Origin: Didymella arachidicola | Taxonomy: Eukaryota; Ascomycota; Dothideomycetes; Pleosporales; Didymellaceae | Length of the DNA stretch: 64,000 bases | Direction: 5' to 3' | Assembly: GCA_016630955.3 (NCBI GenBank) | Contig: CM049988.1 | Location: 868,001 to 932,000, forward strand | Shown here: in pieces, positions 54,867 through 64,000 of the stretch | Layout of the letters: every line of letters starts with the position of its first letter | How positions within the stretch are numbered: position 1 is the stretch's first letter | Position numbers and translations under genes: made by a program | Notes under the pieces: model-generated | Told to the model about the DNA's origin: nothing | What the model saw: only the letters and a program-made list of their open reading frames with translations | Database searches by the model: none

Positions 54867-55406
54867 CTACCTATCTACTACCACCTCCCTCCCTTCGCCC
54901 CTCTCCACCCCAAACAACTCCAACACCCCGTCCCTCCTAAACATCCTCGCACAATCCACAGCGTTCGGCTGCCCCGCGGCCACATCGGCCCCCGCATCAA
55001 ACAGCACCTTGACCACCTCCTCGTACCCCTTGAACACGGCGCCCGCAATCGGGCTCTGGCCCCTCCCATTCAGCGCATTCGGATCTGCGCCGGCGTCCAA
55101 CAGCATCTTCGCGGTGTGTGCGTGGCCGTGGTAGGAAGTCAGCATTAGGAGAGTGTCGCCGGTTGCGTTTGTGAGGTTCTTGGGGACGCCGGCGGAGATG
55201 TATTGCTGGAGGGTGGTAGTGTTGCCGGTCCGGGCGAGGTCGAAGAGCTTTGCGGCTAGGTCGAGGGCTGCGGGAGGGAGGTCGGCGACGGTTTGGGGGG
55301 ATTGTGAGGGGGAGCTGGTGGGTGTTCTGTCGGACATTCCGTTTGTAGATGCTCCGTTCATCCCTTCTGCGGTTGGTGGTACGCCGTTGGATATGCCTGA
55401 GGCCAT
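54867..55406 (-). CDS. Small ankyrin-repeat protein
   Basis: The frame gives 179 aa from the ATG at 55406; the open frame extends upstream only to a TTG. A disordered Ser/Thr/Pro N-terminus of about 45 residues is followed by ankyrin repeats: 'FDLARTGNTTTLQQYISAG', 'TGDTLLMLTSYHGHAHTAKM', 'LLDAGADPNALNGRGQSPIA' and 'GYEEVVKVLFDAGADVAAG'. The protein ends soon after the third to fourth repeat. Proteins of this kind are conserved small ankyrin proteins in fungi with no well-defined role. Divergent from TAF11, with 288 bp between starts. Confidence 0.85.
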   Translation of the reverse strand: MASGISNGVPPTAEGMNGASTNGMSDRTPTSSPSQSPQTVADLPPAALDLAAKLFDLARTGNTTTLQQYISAGVPKNLTNATGDTLLMLTSYHGHAHTAKMLLDAGADPNALNGRGQSPIAGAVFKGYEEVVKVLFDAGADVAAGQPNAVDCARMFRRDGVLELFGVERGEGREVVVDR

Positions 55407-55694
55407 AGTGGTGTAATATACTTGCACACAAGAATTAGAGATTGGTGTTTGTGAAGTCACCAATCTATTATTGACTACCTAAGTTTTCGTGCTTGTAAAC
55501 TGCAAAGGAACATCGATGACATAACCACTGTTGAAGCGGGATGACGCACGTGTTGAGCGTGGTGAAAGCGCGCACTAGCGCCAATTGGAACGCGACTGCA
55601 GTTCGCTGACAAGCTCCAAAACCACCTTCAGCACAGCTCAACCTAGACCTCACGCCAGCAAAGTCACCAGGCTGAATAGCCTCACCCAGCCGCC
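55407..55694. promoter_or_regulatory. Compact bidirectional promoter, ankyrin gene / TAF11
   Basis: Only 288 bp lie between the two divergent start codons, so both promoters must share this space. No motif is named. Confidence 0.55.
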
Positions 55695-56717
55695 ATGGCT
55701 TCCCCGCCGCACATGCCGTCGTTCACGATGCCCAGAAAGCGCGGCAGCATCTCGTCGCTGTCTTCGGCGCAGACCAAGAAGCGCAAGCCCTCACAGCTGC
55801 GCAACGCCTTTTCGCCAGAAACAGAAGGCGTTGGATCGCCACGATACTCGCGCTCGCCCTCACTGGATAGCGTGGCTACCAGCTCAGTTATCAACGGGGC
55901 GGGCGGAAAGACCAAGAGGCGGAAGAAGAACGCCGACGATGCCAGTATCGCAGGCTCCAGCATGCGCGGCGGTAAAGGCGACACTCGCAGCGCCCTGAAC
56001 GGCGACGGCGATGCAGACGGCAACGCACAAGACGAAGAAGAAGACGACGACGACATGCTGGACGACGACATGGACACGGCGCTCGAAGGCGGACAGTCCA
56101 TGGCAGACCGCAAAAACCTCGAAAAAGAGCACGAACGCGTCCTCATGGAATACATGACCCCCTCCCAAGCCGACCGCTACGCAACCTACCGCCGCATCCG
56201 CCTCAAGCGCGAAACAGTCCGCAAGCTAGTTAACCAAACGCTCTCCCAGTCGGTCCCCCAACCCGTCATCATCGCAGTCACATCCTACACCAAATCCTTC
56301 ATGGGCGAGATCATCGACCGCGCGCTCACCGTCCGCGACGAATGGACAGCGTCACGCACACACCTCCCCAACCCATCCCTCCCGCCGCCAGTGCTGGCGC
56401 AGTCCCTCGGCCGGCCCTCGGCGCACATCAAGGATCCGCGTAACAAGCCGACCAACGCGGATATCCAGAGCGCTGGGTTGTACTTTAGCCAGGTGGATAG
56501 GACGGAGCCGATATGGATTGAGATTGCGAGGGATGCGGGGCTGGAGGAGCGGCTGAAGCAGTGCGATAAGGGGCCGTTGACGCCGGGGCATTTGAGGGAG
56601 GCGCTGAGGAGGTATAAGAGGGATAGGGATGGTGGGGGGGCGGGGTTTGCGGGGATGAGTCTGGATGGGGTGGAGAGGACGGCTGCGCGGACGGGGGGGA
56701 AGAGGCTGTTTCGGTGA
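55695..56717 (+). CDS. TAF11: TFIID subunit TAF11
   Basis: This is a single exon of 340 aa. The histone-fold TAFII28 domain begins at about residue 150 with 'MEYMTPSQADRYATYRRIRL', then 'KRETVRKLVNQTLSQSVPQP' and 'VIIAVTSYTKSFMGEIIDRA', the region that pairs with TAF13 in TFIID. In front lies a disordered basic and then acidic stretch, including a run 'DEEEDDDDMLDDDMD' around residues 115-130. The C-terminal third ('HIKDPRNKPTNADIQSAGLY', 'GPLTPGHLREALRRYKRD') contains the fungal extension of the fold followed by a Gly/Arg-rich tail. The acidic-before-domain layout is usual in fungal TAF11. Nuclear; part of the general RNA polymerase II initiation machinery. Confidence 0.93.
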   Translation: MASPPHMPSFTMPRKRGSISSLSSAQTKKRKPSQLRNAFSPETEGVGSPRYSRSPSLDSVATSSVINGAGGKTKRRKKNADDASIAGSSMRGGKGDTRSALNGDGDADGNAQDEEEDDDDMLDDDMDTALEGGQSMADRKNLEKEHERVLMEYMTPSQADRYATYRRIRLKRETVRKLVNQTLSQSVPQPVIIAVTSYTKSFMGEIIDRALTVRDEWTASRTHLPNPSLPPPVLAQSLGRPSAHIKDPRNKPTNADIQSAGLYFSQVDRTEPIWIEIARDAGLEERLKQCDKGPLTPGHLREALRRYKRDRDGGGAGFAGMSLDGVERTAARTGGKRLFR

Positions 56718-56764
56718 TGGGATGGGATGCACTTGTTAAAGTTAACTATGCATAGCGAGGCGTT

Positions 56765-56805
56765 TGGAATGGGTATGGAATGGGTATGGAATGGGTATGG
56801 AATGG
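56765..56805 (+). repeat. Short minisatellite, 11-bp unit
   Basis: The unit TGGAATGGGTA is repeated about 3.7 times, just downstream of the TAF11 stop. Units are identical. Confidence 0.85.
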
Positions 56806-58533
56806 CTTGATGGGTGACGGTCTGCATCAGGAAGGGGTCAGTCTTGGGATATAACAGACGGATGAAGCATCTCCATCGAATCCTAGTTCCCCCACAACCT
56901 AGGAGATTGGCGATGGAAAATATTCAAATTTTAACATTCAATCCACTGTTAGCATGAGTATTCCTTTCCTATTCTCCTCGTAATCACAGCAGTCCCCTGT
57001 CATTGCCAACATCCCCCTCGTACCACAACACAGGACAACACAAGACGATCCACCGTCGCCCTACATGTCTGCAGCGGCGATGACACACCAACCCTGCATC
57101 TTCACATCGGCAATCTCTCCATCTCGGCAGGCGCGTCAATGCAGTCTGATCAGCACCAGGATGGTGGTCGGCGCAGGGCATCGCAAACACATACGGGAGA
57201 GATGAAACACGTGGTTGATTCCTCAGCGGTTGAAATTAGATGGACGAGCGAGGTGGTGAGGCGGTGAGTGGAGGGGAGATGCTGATGGGGGGTTCTTTGG
57301 TAGGGAGGGGTGCGAATGACGTGTACAGGCAGAGAGGACCACTACTAGACGGTGGTGCGGTGAAACGCTCAGACAGCATTCTCACACGACACGACGGGCG
57401 GGTCACGAGACGGGATGGGCATGTTCAGCGCGCAGAGGATCCAGGGATGCTTGGTGATGTGGTGCCTGGCTGTTTACAAGAGGTGGGTGTTGTTGTGCAA
57501 GTGGGCTGCTGGAGGTGTCGCAGATGTGGCTGCCGTGCGAAACACAAGCGTGGGCCGAGCCGCGAGGCTTGCGAGCCTCAGGGCGGCAGGGCGGAAGGTT
57601 GGGGTCATGAGGGTGCTTGGGTGCGAGTGCGAGGATTTATAGTATGGGTGTTGTTGGCAATGGAGGGAGGGCAGCTGTTCATAGTAGGGTTGCTATTGAT
57701 GGGTTGCTGTTGACAACGAGGAGAGCGCCTGTTCACGACGAGCACGGTGTCGATAACAACAACAGTGAGGTGCGTTTCATGCGCAGGCCCACTGTTGCTC
57801 GCGTCCGCGCGGAGTAGCGCAATATCAGAGCCGTGTGTGTTCGCAGCAGTTGCGCGCGGTCAGGGGCCGCGGGCGTCGTCTCATTGGAGGCGCGGCGGGC
57901 CCAGCATCGCCCGAGCAGTCTACAAGCTCGCAACCTCACGCCGACGGTCTGTGGACGTCTGTGGACGGGCGGCGTCGGCGTGTGAGTGGGTGTGGGCGGT
58001 GGCAGGCAAACGCTGGGACGAGTGAGGTGGCAGGGCCGCTGCGCGCTGTGATTGCTCTCCCGCGCCGGGGCTGCAGCTCACGGCCGGGCGCTGAGTGGCT
58101 GGCGGTGCAGGGCGCGGACGGGGCAGCGAGTATTTTTAGGTGCTTTTGGGAGCAGGCTAAGCGCCCGGACGCAGCACGACGCAGCGGCGCCTCGACTCTC
58201 GTCGGCGAGCTACGACGCAGTCGTCTGGCTTTTGGTCGGCCTCGCACTGCTCACTGCTCACTGCTCTGCAACCAACGCCCTCAGCAGCGCACCGCCCTCC
58301 ACGCCGCCCGCCTACGATCCCCCCGCGCATGCTCCCCCGGCGGCAGTGACCGACACCCTGCGCCCTCTAGCAGCGAACCGCCTCTCTCTCTCTCTCTCCC
58401 TCCCTCGTGAGCACGCCGACGACTCCCACAGCCTGCCCCAAGCGACGCATGCAGCCCGCGCCGACCACGTCCTGTGTACTGCCGGCCTCGTAGCACACGG
58501 CGAACCGCGAGCGAGAGGAAGCGACTGCGACTG

Positions 58534-58604
58534 CGACTCGACTCGACTCGACTCGACTCGGCTGCGACCCGACTGCCAGCGACTGCGACTGCGACTGCGA
58601 CTGC
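58534..58604 (+). repeat. CGACT pentamer and GACTGC hexamer microsatellites
   Basis: A run of CGACT units occupies 58534-58560, and a run of four GACTGC units occupies 58581-58604. Both lie in the putative leader of the phosphatase gene. Confidence 0.85.
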
Positions 58605-58818
58605 GTCTCTCCACCGCGCCGCACCCGCCCCGTCACTCGCTCAGCGCTTCGAGGAGCCGGCATCCTCGCGCTTTCGCCAGCTACTCGCCCACCGTGCTGC
58701 TGTGGCCCGCTGGCCTCTGGTGCGTGACTAGTCTCTTGCTTCACTGTCCTGCATCGTCTGTCCCGCCCGTTGCTCCTCCACTACGCTGCTGTCTGCCTCG
58801 CCCGCCCACGCCTCTGCG

Positions 58819-58833
58819 CTCTCTCTCTCTCGC

Positions 58834-58879
<46 letters not shown>
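58819..58879 (+). repeat. CT-dinucleotide tract next to the phosphatase start
   Basis: A nearly pure CT tract, interrupted by several CGCT units, ends only 14 nt before the ATG at 58894. A smaller one lies at 58382-58404. Confidence 0.9.
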
Positions 58880-58881
<2 letters not shown>

Positions 58882-58893
58882 CACCACACTAAC

Positions 58894-61800
58894 ATGACCG
58901 CCCTCAACAGAGCCTCGCCCGCGCCGCGCCCCTCCTTCCCGTCGCCGCAGCCCCCAAGCATGCCGACAACCACATCGCGCACATACATGCCCATGCCCTC
59001 GTTCGGCGCCGTCTTTGGAAAATCAGACCGCGACTCCACCACCGCACATGGCGACAATGTAGCCCAACGCACCGCGACCGCCAACACAACACACGGCCCC
59101 TTCTCCTTCCACAACCACCACGACTCGCGCGACTCCAACTCGACCGCCTCCTCGGACAACTCCCCCACCACCACCATCTCCACCATGGACTCGTCCTCCG
59201 TCACCGATCCCTCCCCGGGGCCCTCGCCAGAGTCGCCTCTGCCCAAGATCGCGAACCACTCGTTTGCTGCCGACTTCAGGGCCCGGAGACCAGAGACGTC
59301 AGACGGTGTGTCGCCGGCCCACAACTTCTTCGAGCTGGCACGCCCGACCACGCCCGCCAAGAAGGCACGAAACCTCAAAAACCTCGGCATCAACACCACC
59401 ACTTCGCTCACCAACCTCCGTGCCCAGGCCCCCGCCGCACCTGCAGTCCAACCGACCAACGAGAAGAACAGCTCGGCGCCCCCGTCGCCGCTCTTCATCA
59501 AGCCGCCCACCCCACCGCGGAGACGCCCTTCCAACCTGAGCCTGACAATAGCAACCCCCGGCATCAACGATAACAAGCCCACGAGACTCGTCATCCCCTC
59601 GACACCCTCCCTCAGTCGCCCGGCGCTGCGACACTTCCAGTCCTCGCCGTCCTTGCCGTTATGTTCACCAAGTGTCGCACCTGCTGGCGGCATGAAGTTC
59701 CCTGCCCTGCGCCCAATCGTGACCAAGAGCAGCGGTCTGTCAGAAGTGCCTTTCGAGATGACAGAAGAGGAAGAGGACGAGCCCAACTTTGATGTCCCGC
59801 AATCCAAGGAAGAGAAGCCTGCCGCATACCCCAACGGTCCCATCTGTATATATCCCGCTGGAGTCTACCTCTACTTCGAACCCACCGCCGAGCAAGCTGC
59901 CTCTTTCGACGTCATCGTCAACGTTGCCAGCGAAGTCCAGAACCCGTTCACTTCGCAGTCTTCAGGGGCGCAGAAGAACCTCAACGCTAGGAGAGTGGAC
60001 GGACCCGCTGCGGAGAATGTCGACTTTGCCGCACTGTCGCAACAACCAAAGGCCACATTCGGCTTTGGCGGCGATTCACCGACTACACCCAAGGCCACAC
60101 CTCCCGTCCTGCAAACGGCCCAGCCTGGCGAGGTGGTCATCGACGGCAAGACTTACCGCACACCAGAGTACATACACATGCCCTGGGAGCACAACACTGA
60201 CATCGTACCCGATCTGTACAAGCTTGTCAAAATCATGGATGACCGCGTCAAGCAGGGGAAGCGCGTTCTTGTGCATTGCCAGTGTGGAGTAAGTCGCTCG
60301 GCCAGTCTGGTTGTGGCTTATGGGCTGTACAAAGATCCCGAGGTCAGCGTGCAAGAAGCCTACGACAGGGCCAAGAAGCGAAGCAAGTGGATCGGGCCTA
60401 ACATGAACCTCATCATGCAGCTTCAGGAGTTTCGCAACGGCCTCATCAGGCAGAACCAGAACAGCCGCACACAGAATCTCGGCGGTGGGAGGAGAACTGG
60501 ATTTCCTTCCTCAGCCAACGCCAACAACAGGTTTTCTTGCCCAAATCCTGAAAGGGATGACGTCTCTGGATCACGCGTCCCCCAGACCGCCCCGTTACCG
60601 CCGGATAACGATATCACCATGCAACGAGCAAGTACGGGCAACATGATGGCCATCTCCCCAGGACCACTGTCAGCACCAAGTGGCGCGTTTGCAGCACGAT
60701 TCCGGAACTCTTGGGACTCGGGCCAGTCGAATTACGATCTTTCCGGAAACTCTACGCCTACCACCACGCCCTACGTCGATCCCAAAGGTCATATTGTGCC
60801 TGTAGTCCAAGTCAAGGTGAACGGCGCCGCTTTGGCGTCACCAGAGTACTCATCCTACCCCGAGATCGTGCAGCCCACACTAGAGCCCCTTCTAAAGGCC
60901 CCTTCTGTGCCCAATTTCTCGCGCCAACTGTCACTACGATCCTACTCAGATGCGCCCGTAGAGCGGTCAATCGAGACAAAGAGCACACATCTCGCGCCGT
61001 TGGAGCCCGTGGGCTTTGCGCCGCTCAAGTCCCCTGCTGCCTTGACCTTCAACATCCCATCATACAGCAGCGACGACGATGAGATCAAGTCGCCGGTGAA
61101 GACGTCTTTCGACCTCCCATGGCCCTCCGAGTATGACGAACCAGCCCCATCGCTTTCAGTACCCAAACCCCAAGGTTCGTTCCAGCTCGGTGCTCCGCCC
61201 AAGTCGCCCATGTTCCCTCCATCTCTGTCGGTACCAAGAGCCCAAGATTCGTTCCAACTCGGGGCGCCACCCAGGTCACCAATGTTTGCGCCACCGCGCA
61301 TGACCCTGCCAAAGACGAGAAGCGATCGCAGCGATAGGTCTCGTAATCTGCCATTCCGTGCCGCCGAGGAACCCCGTCAGCCACCGCACTTTGGGTCGTT
61401 TGCGACAAGAGATAGCTCGGAGTCGGCGGAAAGGCCTACCGACTTCGCTTCACCAACCTTTGGCTCGTTTCCCAAGGATGCATTTGGCTCGTTTTCGACG
61501 GATGCGTTTGGCTCCAGTGCTGGGTTAGAAACAGAATTGAAGTCACCGAGAGCGGCCGAGTTCCACATGGCTCCGCTGAGGCCCAGGACTGACGACGAGG
61601 ACCCGTTCGGTCTAACATCACCGACGAGGAGGGATTTCTCAACAGGTAACCCATTCGATAAGCTTGCGAGTTCTTCTAGCTCTCTGCATTCCACCAATGA
61701 CGACCGACGCCCGACCTTCCAGGCTATCCTTCCCCCGGCGCATCAGAATTTCACCGGCTTTGCCTCGCTCGACGGCCATGCACGCACACCGTCAACGCAG

Positions 61801-62370
61801 ACCCTGGAGCAGTACCCAACCCCGATGCAAGCACCCCCACCGAGGCGGAAGCTCAACATCGAACCGCGCATTGACAGCCTGAGCACGTCTCCTGAGACAA
61901 ACGTGATTGCTTCGACACCAACGGAGGCACCTTACCAAGTATCGCCGCCGTCCAGGCCGGAGACGCCACGCACGAAAGAGTTCCTGGCGACGCCTGCCAA
62001 ATCGATCCGCACGCGGTTCTCATCGCCAAACATGAAGGAGCAGAGACAATTGTCAAAGTTGCAGTCCGAGATGGAGTCGAAATTGGCAAATCGGTCTGAG
62101 CGGCCCCAGCAAGCCATGGACGATCTGGATGCTCTGATGTCCCCTCGTGCAGAAGAATTCACAAGGAATCCGTTCCACCTCGACCTCACCTCTCCAGCCG
62201 AGGACATCAGCCCAGCATCCTCAGACGAGACCATCAAAGATGGGAAAAACGGGCACACTTGGAACGAGCCGCCACGCCAATGGACACCGGAGAAGCTCAC
62301 AGTCGACCCTCGCAGTCCTGCACAACTCGGCAGCAGTCCCATCGTCCGAAACATCTGGGACGTGTTATGA
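58894..62370 (+). CDS. Dual-specificity protein phosphatase, MSG5-like
   Basis: This is a single exon of 1158 aa. The phosphatase domain spans about residues 310-510: 'GPICIYPAGVYLYFEPTAEQ' at its start, 'YIHMPWEHNTDIVPDLYKLV' with the general-acid Asp, and the catalytic loop 'VHCQCGVSRSASLVVAYGLY' with Cys462 and Arg468 (HCx5R). It ends with 'KRSKWIGPNMNLIMQLQEF'. This best fits the yeast Msg5 / Candida Cpp1 MAP-kinase phosphatases, which dephosphorylate MAPKs of the pheromone and cell-wall pathways. Long disordered Ser/Pro-rich regions flank the domain on both sides and include repeats of 'SFQLGAPPKSPMF' type near 765-800. N-terminal docking motifs for MAPKs are likely but not proven. The initiator is the first ATG after the CT tract. 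Confidence 0.9.
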   Translation: MTALNRASPAPRPSFPSPQPPSMPTTTSRTYMPMPSFGAVFGKSDRDSTTAHGDNVAQRTATANTTHGPFSFHNHHDSRDSNSTASSDNSPTTTISTMDSSSVTDPSPGPSPESPLPKIANHSFAADFRARRPETSDGVSPAHNFFELARPTTPAKKARNLKNLGINTTTSLTNLRAQAPAAPAVQPTNEKNSSAPPSPLFIKPPTPPRRRPSNLSLTIATPGINDNKPTRLVIPSTPSLSRPALRHFQSSPSLPLCSPSVAPAGGMKFPALRPIVTKSSGLSEVPFEMTEEEEDEPNFDVPQSKEEKPAAYPNGPICIYPAGVYLYFEPTAEQAASFDVIVNVASEVQNPFTSQSSGAQKNLNARRVDGPAAENVDFAALSQQPKATFGFGGDSPTTPKATPPVLQTAQPGEVVIDGKTYRTPEYIHMPWEHNTDIVPDLYKLVKIMDDRVKQGKRVLVHCQCGVSRSASLVVAYGLYKDPEVSVQEAYDRAKKRSKWIGPNMNLIMQLQEFRNGLIRQNQNSRTQNLGGGRRTGFPSSANANNRFSCPNPERDDVSGSRVPQTAPLPPDNDITMQRASTGNMMAISPGPLSAPSGAFAARFRNSWDSGQSNYDLSGNSTPTTTPYVDPKGHIVPVVQVKVNGAALASPEYSSYPEIVQPTLEPLLKAPSVPNFSRQLSLRSYSDAPVERSIETKSTHLAPLEPVGFAPLKSPAALTFNIPSYSSDDDEIKSPVKTSFDLPWPSEYDEPAPSLSVPKPQGSFQLGAPPKSPMFPPSLSVPRAQDSFQLGAPPRSPMFAPPRMTLPKTRSDRSDRSRNLPFRAAEEPRQPPHFGSFATRDSSESAERPTDFASPTFGSFPKDAFGSFSTDAFGSSAGLETELKSPRAAEFHMAPLRPRTDDEDPFGLTSPTRRDFSTGNPFDKLASSSSSLHSTNDDRRPTFQAILPPAHQNFTGFASLDGHARTPSTQTLEQYPTPMQAPPPRRKLNIEPRIDSLSTSPETNVIASTPTEAPYQVSPPSRPETPRTKEFLATPAKSIRTRFSSPNMKEQRQLSKLQSEMESKLANRSERPQQAMDDLDALMSPRAEEFTRNPFHLDLTSPAEDISPASSDETIKDGKNGHTWNEPPRQWTPEKLTVDPRSPAQLGSSPIVRNIWDVL

Positions 62371-63549
62371 TCGGCACCGAATGCACATCTTCGAGTCGAT
62401 CTCCACAATTACGACTCGCCCACAGACACAGCCCTGACCAAGCTGCGAGACCGCCCCGGCCCATGCGCCCAGCACCCGAGTGGTCCGAACCAATCTCCGC
62501 CGCACTCGCCAACCACACGCCCGCGGGCCTCTCTTCGGAGCGAGAAACACACGAGGCGTTCAACTTTGGCCGTTGCGACGGCAAATCTCCAAGGCAAGCC
62601 AGGCCCGTCATCAACACGGCTGGCGCAAAAGCCTCACCCAGGCGCCCTAGCATATCATTTTCTTTTATCTCACGGGTTTTCTTTTGTCTGGCCATTACCC
62701 ATCATACCCCACGGTCCTCCCTCACTCATCGCGGAGGAATCGAGTCGTGCGCCGCATGTAATGTTGTAGTACATGCTCCTAGTCCTGGGTCTGATACCTT
62801 GTACGTTTACATTCGCTAGAGCAGTGTTGTAATAAGATATATCCACTCGCTTGTATATCTTTCTCTTTTGGTTGAGGCGATTGGTGGGGAAAGAGGATTA
62901 GGGATAGTGTGCGAGTGGCTGTCACACGGTCTTTGGATGGGATGAAGTAGGGAGAGTATAAGGTGCGTCCCTAGGTGAAGAGACACACTGTGTCCCGAGA
63001 CGGGTTTGCAGTTCGGACCTTCGGCGATTCTTATTCGCGAGTTTGTAGAGTTGTTGTTTATAAGCAATGTTAAAGAGCTAATTCTTCTCTAGACCAGCAG
63101 ACTCTAACCAGGATCTCTGCAGTGTTGGTCATGCTGTCAATGGTTTCGTCAACGCCGTCAAACGAGCCTTTAGCAATACCCCCCTGTCTATTTGCCACCT
63201 TAGGGGCCTTTTTAGATATCGGAGGGCTCGGAAAGAAGCGCGTTCAGAGAATGTTATTTCCTCAGGTTTTGGAGATTACTTGAATCTAGGAACGTGCATG
63301 CCGGGAGCGCCGTAGTGCGGAGTAGATGATCCCGCCGACAGGCCCAAGCTGGCGGGTCGCACCATTGTATCTTGGCATGCATGAGCCTGCATTAGCGCAC
63401 CTGTGAGCTACTTGTATTTTTTTGTAATGAATTCGGCGCTATATCTACATTACTTAGCTCTTAGAATAGATGTGGCGCATGCTGACGGCTTTCTGGAAGC
63501 ATCTACCGCTGTGTGCACAGGCTTATTCTCCCCTGCCCCGTGTCATGTT
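62371..63549. other. Convergent intergenic region
   Basis: About 1.2 kb separate the phosphatase stop from the ankyrin-array stop. A 186-codon frame overlapping its start is a composition effect, without recognisable content. No RNA gene was seen. Confidence 0.5.
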
Positions 63550-64000
63550 CTACGTCTGCAGCGCGTTGCCGTAGTGTCCATCCTGCGCGTTGACGTTGGC
63601 GCCTTTGTCGAGCAGCATCTTGACCACCTGCTCGTGGCCTCCTTCTGAAGCTGCCTGCAGTGCGTTGCCGTAGTGTCCATCCTGCGCGTCGACGTCGGCG
63701 TCTTTGTCAAGCAGCATCTTGACCACCTGCTCGTGGCCTCTGTATGAAGCTGCATACAGTGCGTTGCCGTAGTGTCCACCCTGCGCGTTGACGTCGGCGT
63801 CTTTGTCAAGCAGCATCTTGACCACCTGTTCGTGGCCTCTGTATGAAGCTGCCTGCAGTGCGTTGCCGTAGTGTCCACCCTGCGCGTTGACGTCGGCGCC
63901 TTTATCGAGCAGCATCTTGACCATCTGCTCGTGGCCTCCCGCTGAAGCTGCCTGCAGTGCGTTGCCGTAGTGTCCATCCTGCGCGTTGACGTCGGCGCCT
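63550..64000 (-). CDS. Partial ankyrin-repeat protein, near-identical repeats, C-terminal end
   Basis: The minus-strand frame ends with a TAG at 63550-63552 and continues past the window edge, so only the last 149 or so codons are seen and the start is missing. It consists of 33-residue ankyrin repeats of the form 'GHEQVVKMLLDKGADVNAQ' followed by 'DGHYGNALQAAS'. The four complete repeats are very similar also at DNA level. The last repeat is cut off after 'GNALQT'. Repeats this homogeneous are typical of the C-terminal sensor part of fungal NLR proteins or of standalone ankyrin arrays; which applies cannot be told without the N-terminus. Confidence 0.88.
   Translation of the reverse strand, partial: GADVNAQDGHYGNALQAASAGGHEQMVKMLLDKGADVNAQGGHYGNALQAASYRGHEQVVKMLLDKDADVNAQGGHYGNALYAASYRGHEQVVKMLLDKDADVDAQDGHYGNALQAASEGGHEQVVKMLLDKGANVNAQDGHYGNALQT
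63564..64000 (-). repeat. 99-bp tandem repeat coding ankyrin units
   Basis: The 7-mer CGTTGCC recurs at 63564, 63663, 63762, 63861 and 63960, giving a strict 99-bp period with about 90% identity between units. Differences concentrate in a few codons next to the Gly-His of the helix. Confidence 0.9.

Larger units (their letters stand above)
56718..58893. promoter_or_regulatory. Long GC-rich, simple-repeat-rich upstream region of the phosphatase
   Basis: About 2.2 kb separate TAF11 from the phosphatase start. It contains the minisatellite after TAF11, then GC-rich DNA with many open frames in all phases, which is an effect of composition rather than genes. It ends in CT and CGACT tracts (58382-58404, 58534-58560, 58581-58604, 58819-58879). 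Such pyrimidine tracts are common near transcription starts in filamentous fungi. It probably contains a long regulated promoter and leader. Confidence 0.55.

Noticed and set aside
58728..59843. A 371-codon minus-strand frame overlapping the phosphatase start
   Set aside because: It is antisense to the phosphatase coding region in GC-rich DNA, is full of Arg/Glu runs from the CT tract, and has no recognisable domain.
63543..63977. A second minus-strand frame (Thr/Arg-rich repeats) across the ankyrin array
   Set aside because: It is the out-of-phase reading of the same 99-bp repeats; the ankyrin frame has the meaningful sequence.

Overview
This is a eukaryotic (filamentous fungal) chromosome segment. 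Almost every gene is split by small introns of about 46-59 nt with GTRNGN donors, CTRAY branch points and YAG acceptors. The gene content is typical of Pezizomycotina: HET-domain protein, Zn2Cys6 regulators, NRPS-like reductase, GH36 secreted alpha-galactosidase. I lean towards Dothideomycetes, but that is inference and no database search was possible. I rebuilt exon structures by hand by matching reading phase across each intron; all multi-exon models given here close in frame.

Layout. 0.1-8 kb holds housekeeping genes: a LAT-type amino-acid permease (-), the PP2A scaffold subunit (TPD3 type, +), a dithiol glutaredoxin (-) and an LMBR1-like membrane protein (+). 8.5-16.8 kb is more accessory: a Lys-rich orphan (-), a HET-domain gene (-), a LITAF zinc-ribbon protein (+), an amidohydrolase (-), a decayed sugar-transporter relic (+) and a doubtful small orphan (-). 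17-20.7 kb holds an AMP-binding acyl-CoA ligase (-) and ribosomal protein uL13 (-). A 3.5-kb stretch with no convincing gene follows, then a large Zn2Cys6 regulator (24.2-27.3 kb, +) whose zinc cluster appears to need a 4-nt microexon. A FIT-family lipid-droplet protein follows at 28.7 kb.

30.6-34.1 kb is a decayed accessory patch. It has one intact orphan gene with a charged C-terminal helix region, pieces of what looks like a broken paralogue, direct repeats, and a secreted-protein-like ORF. 35-43.1 kb carries a GH36 alpha-galactosidase, an orphan, the mitochondrial SLS1 regulator and a small orphan. 43.5-52.6 kb is a plausible small biosynthetic locus: an A-T-R NRPS-like reductase (-), a divergent DAL5-type MFS transporter (+) and a Zn2Cys6 regulator (-). 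A 249-bp MITE-like element with 43-bp terminal inverted repeats sits in the divergent promoter.

53-62.4 kb is conserved again: uL4, a small ankyrin protein, TAF11, and an MSG5-like dual-specificity phosphatase preceded by 2.2 kb of simple-repeat-rich DNA. The window ends inside an ankyrin gene built of near-identical 99-bp tandem repeats.

Most notable observations: the 4-nt microexon, three GC-AG introns, a 34-nt intron ending in a perfect palindrome, the MITE inside the NRPS-like/MFS promoter, the split paralogue, and the near-identical ankyrin array.
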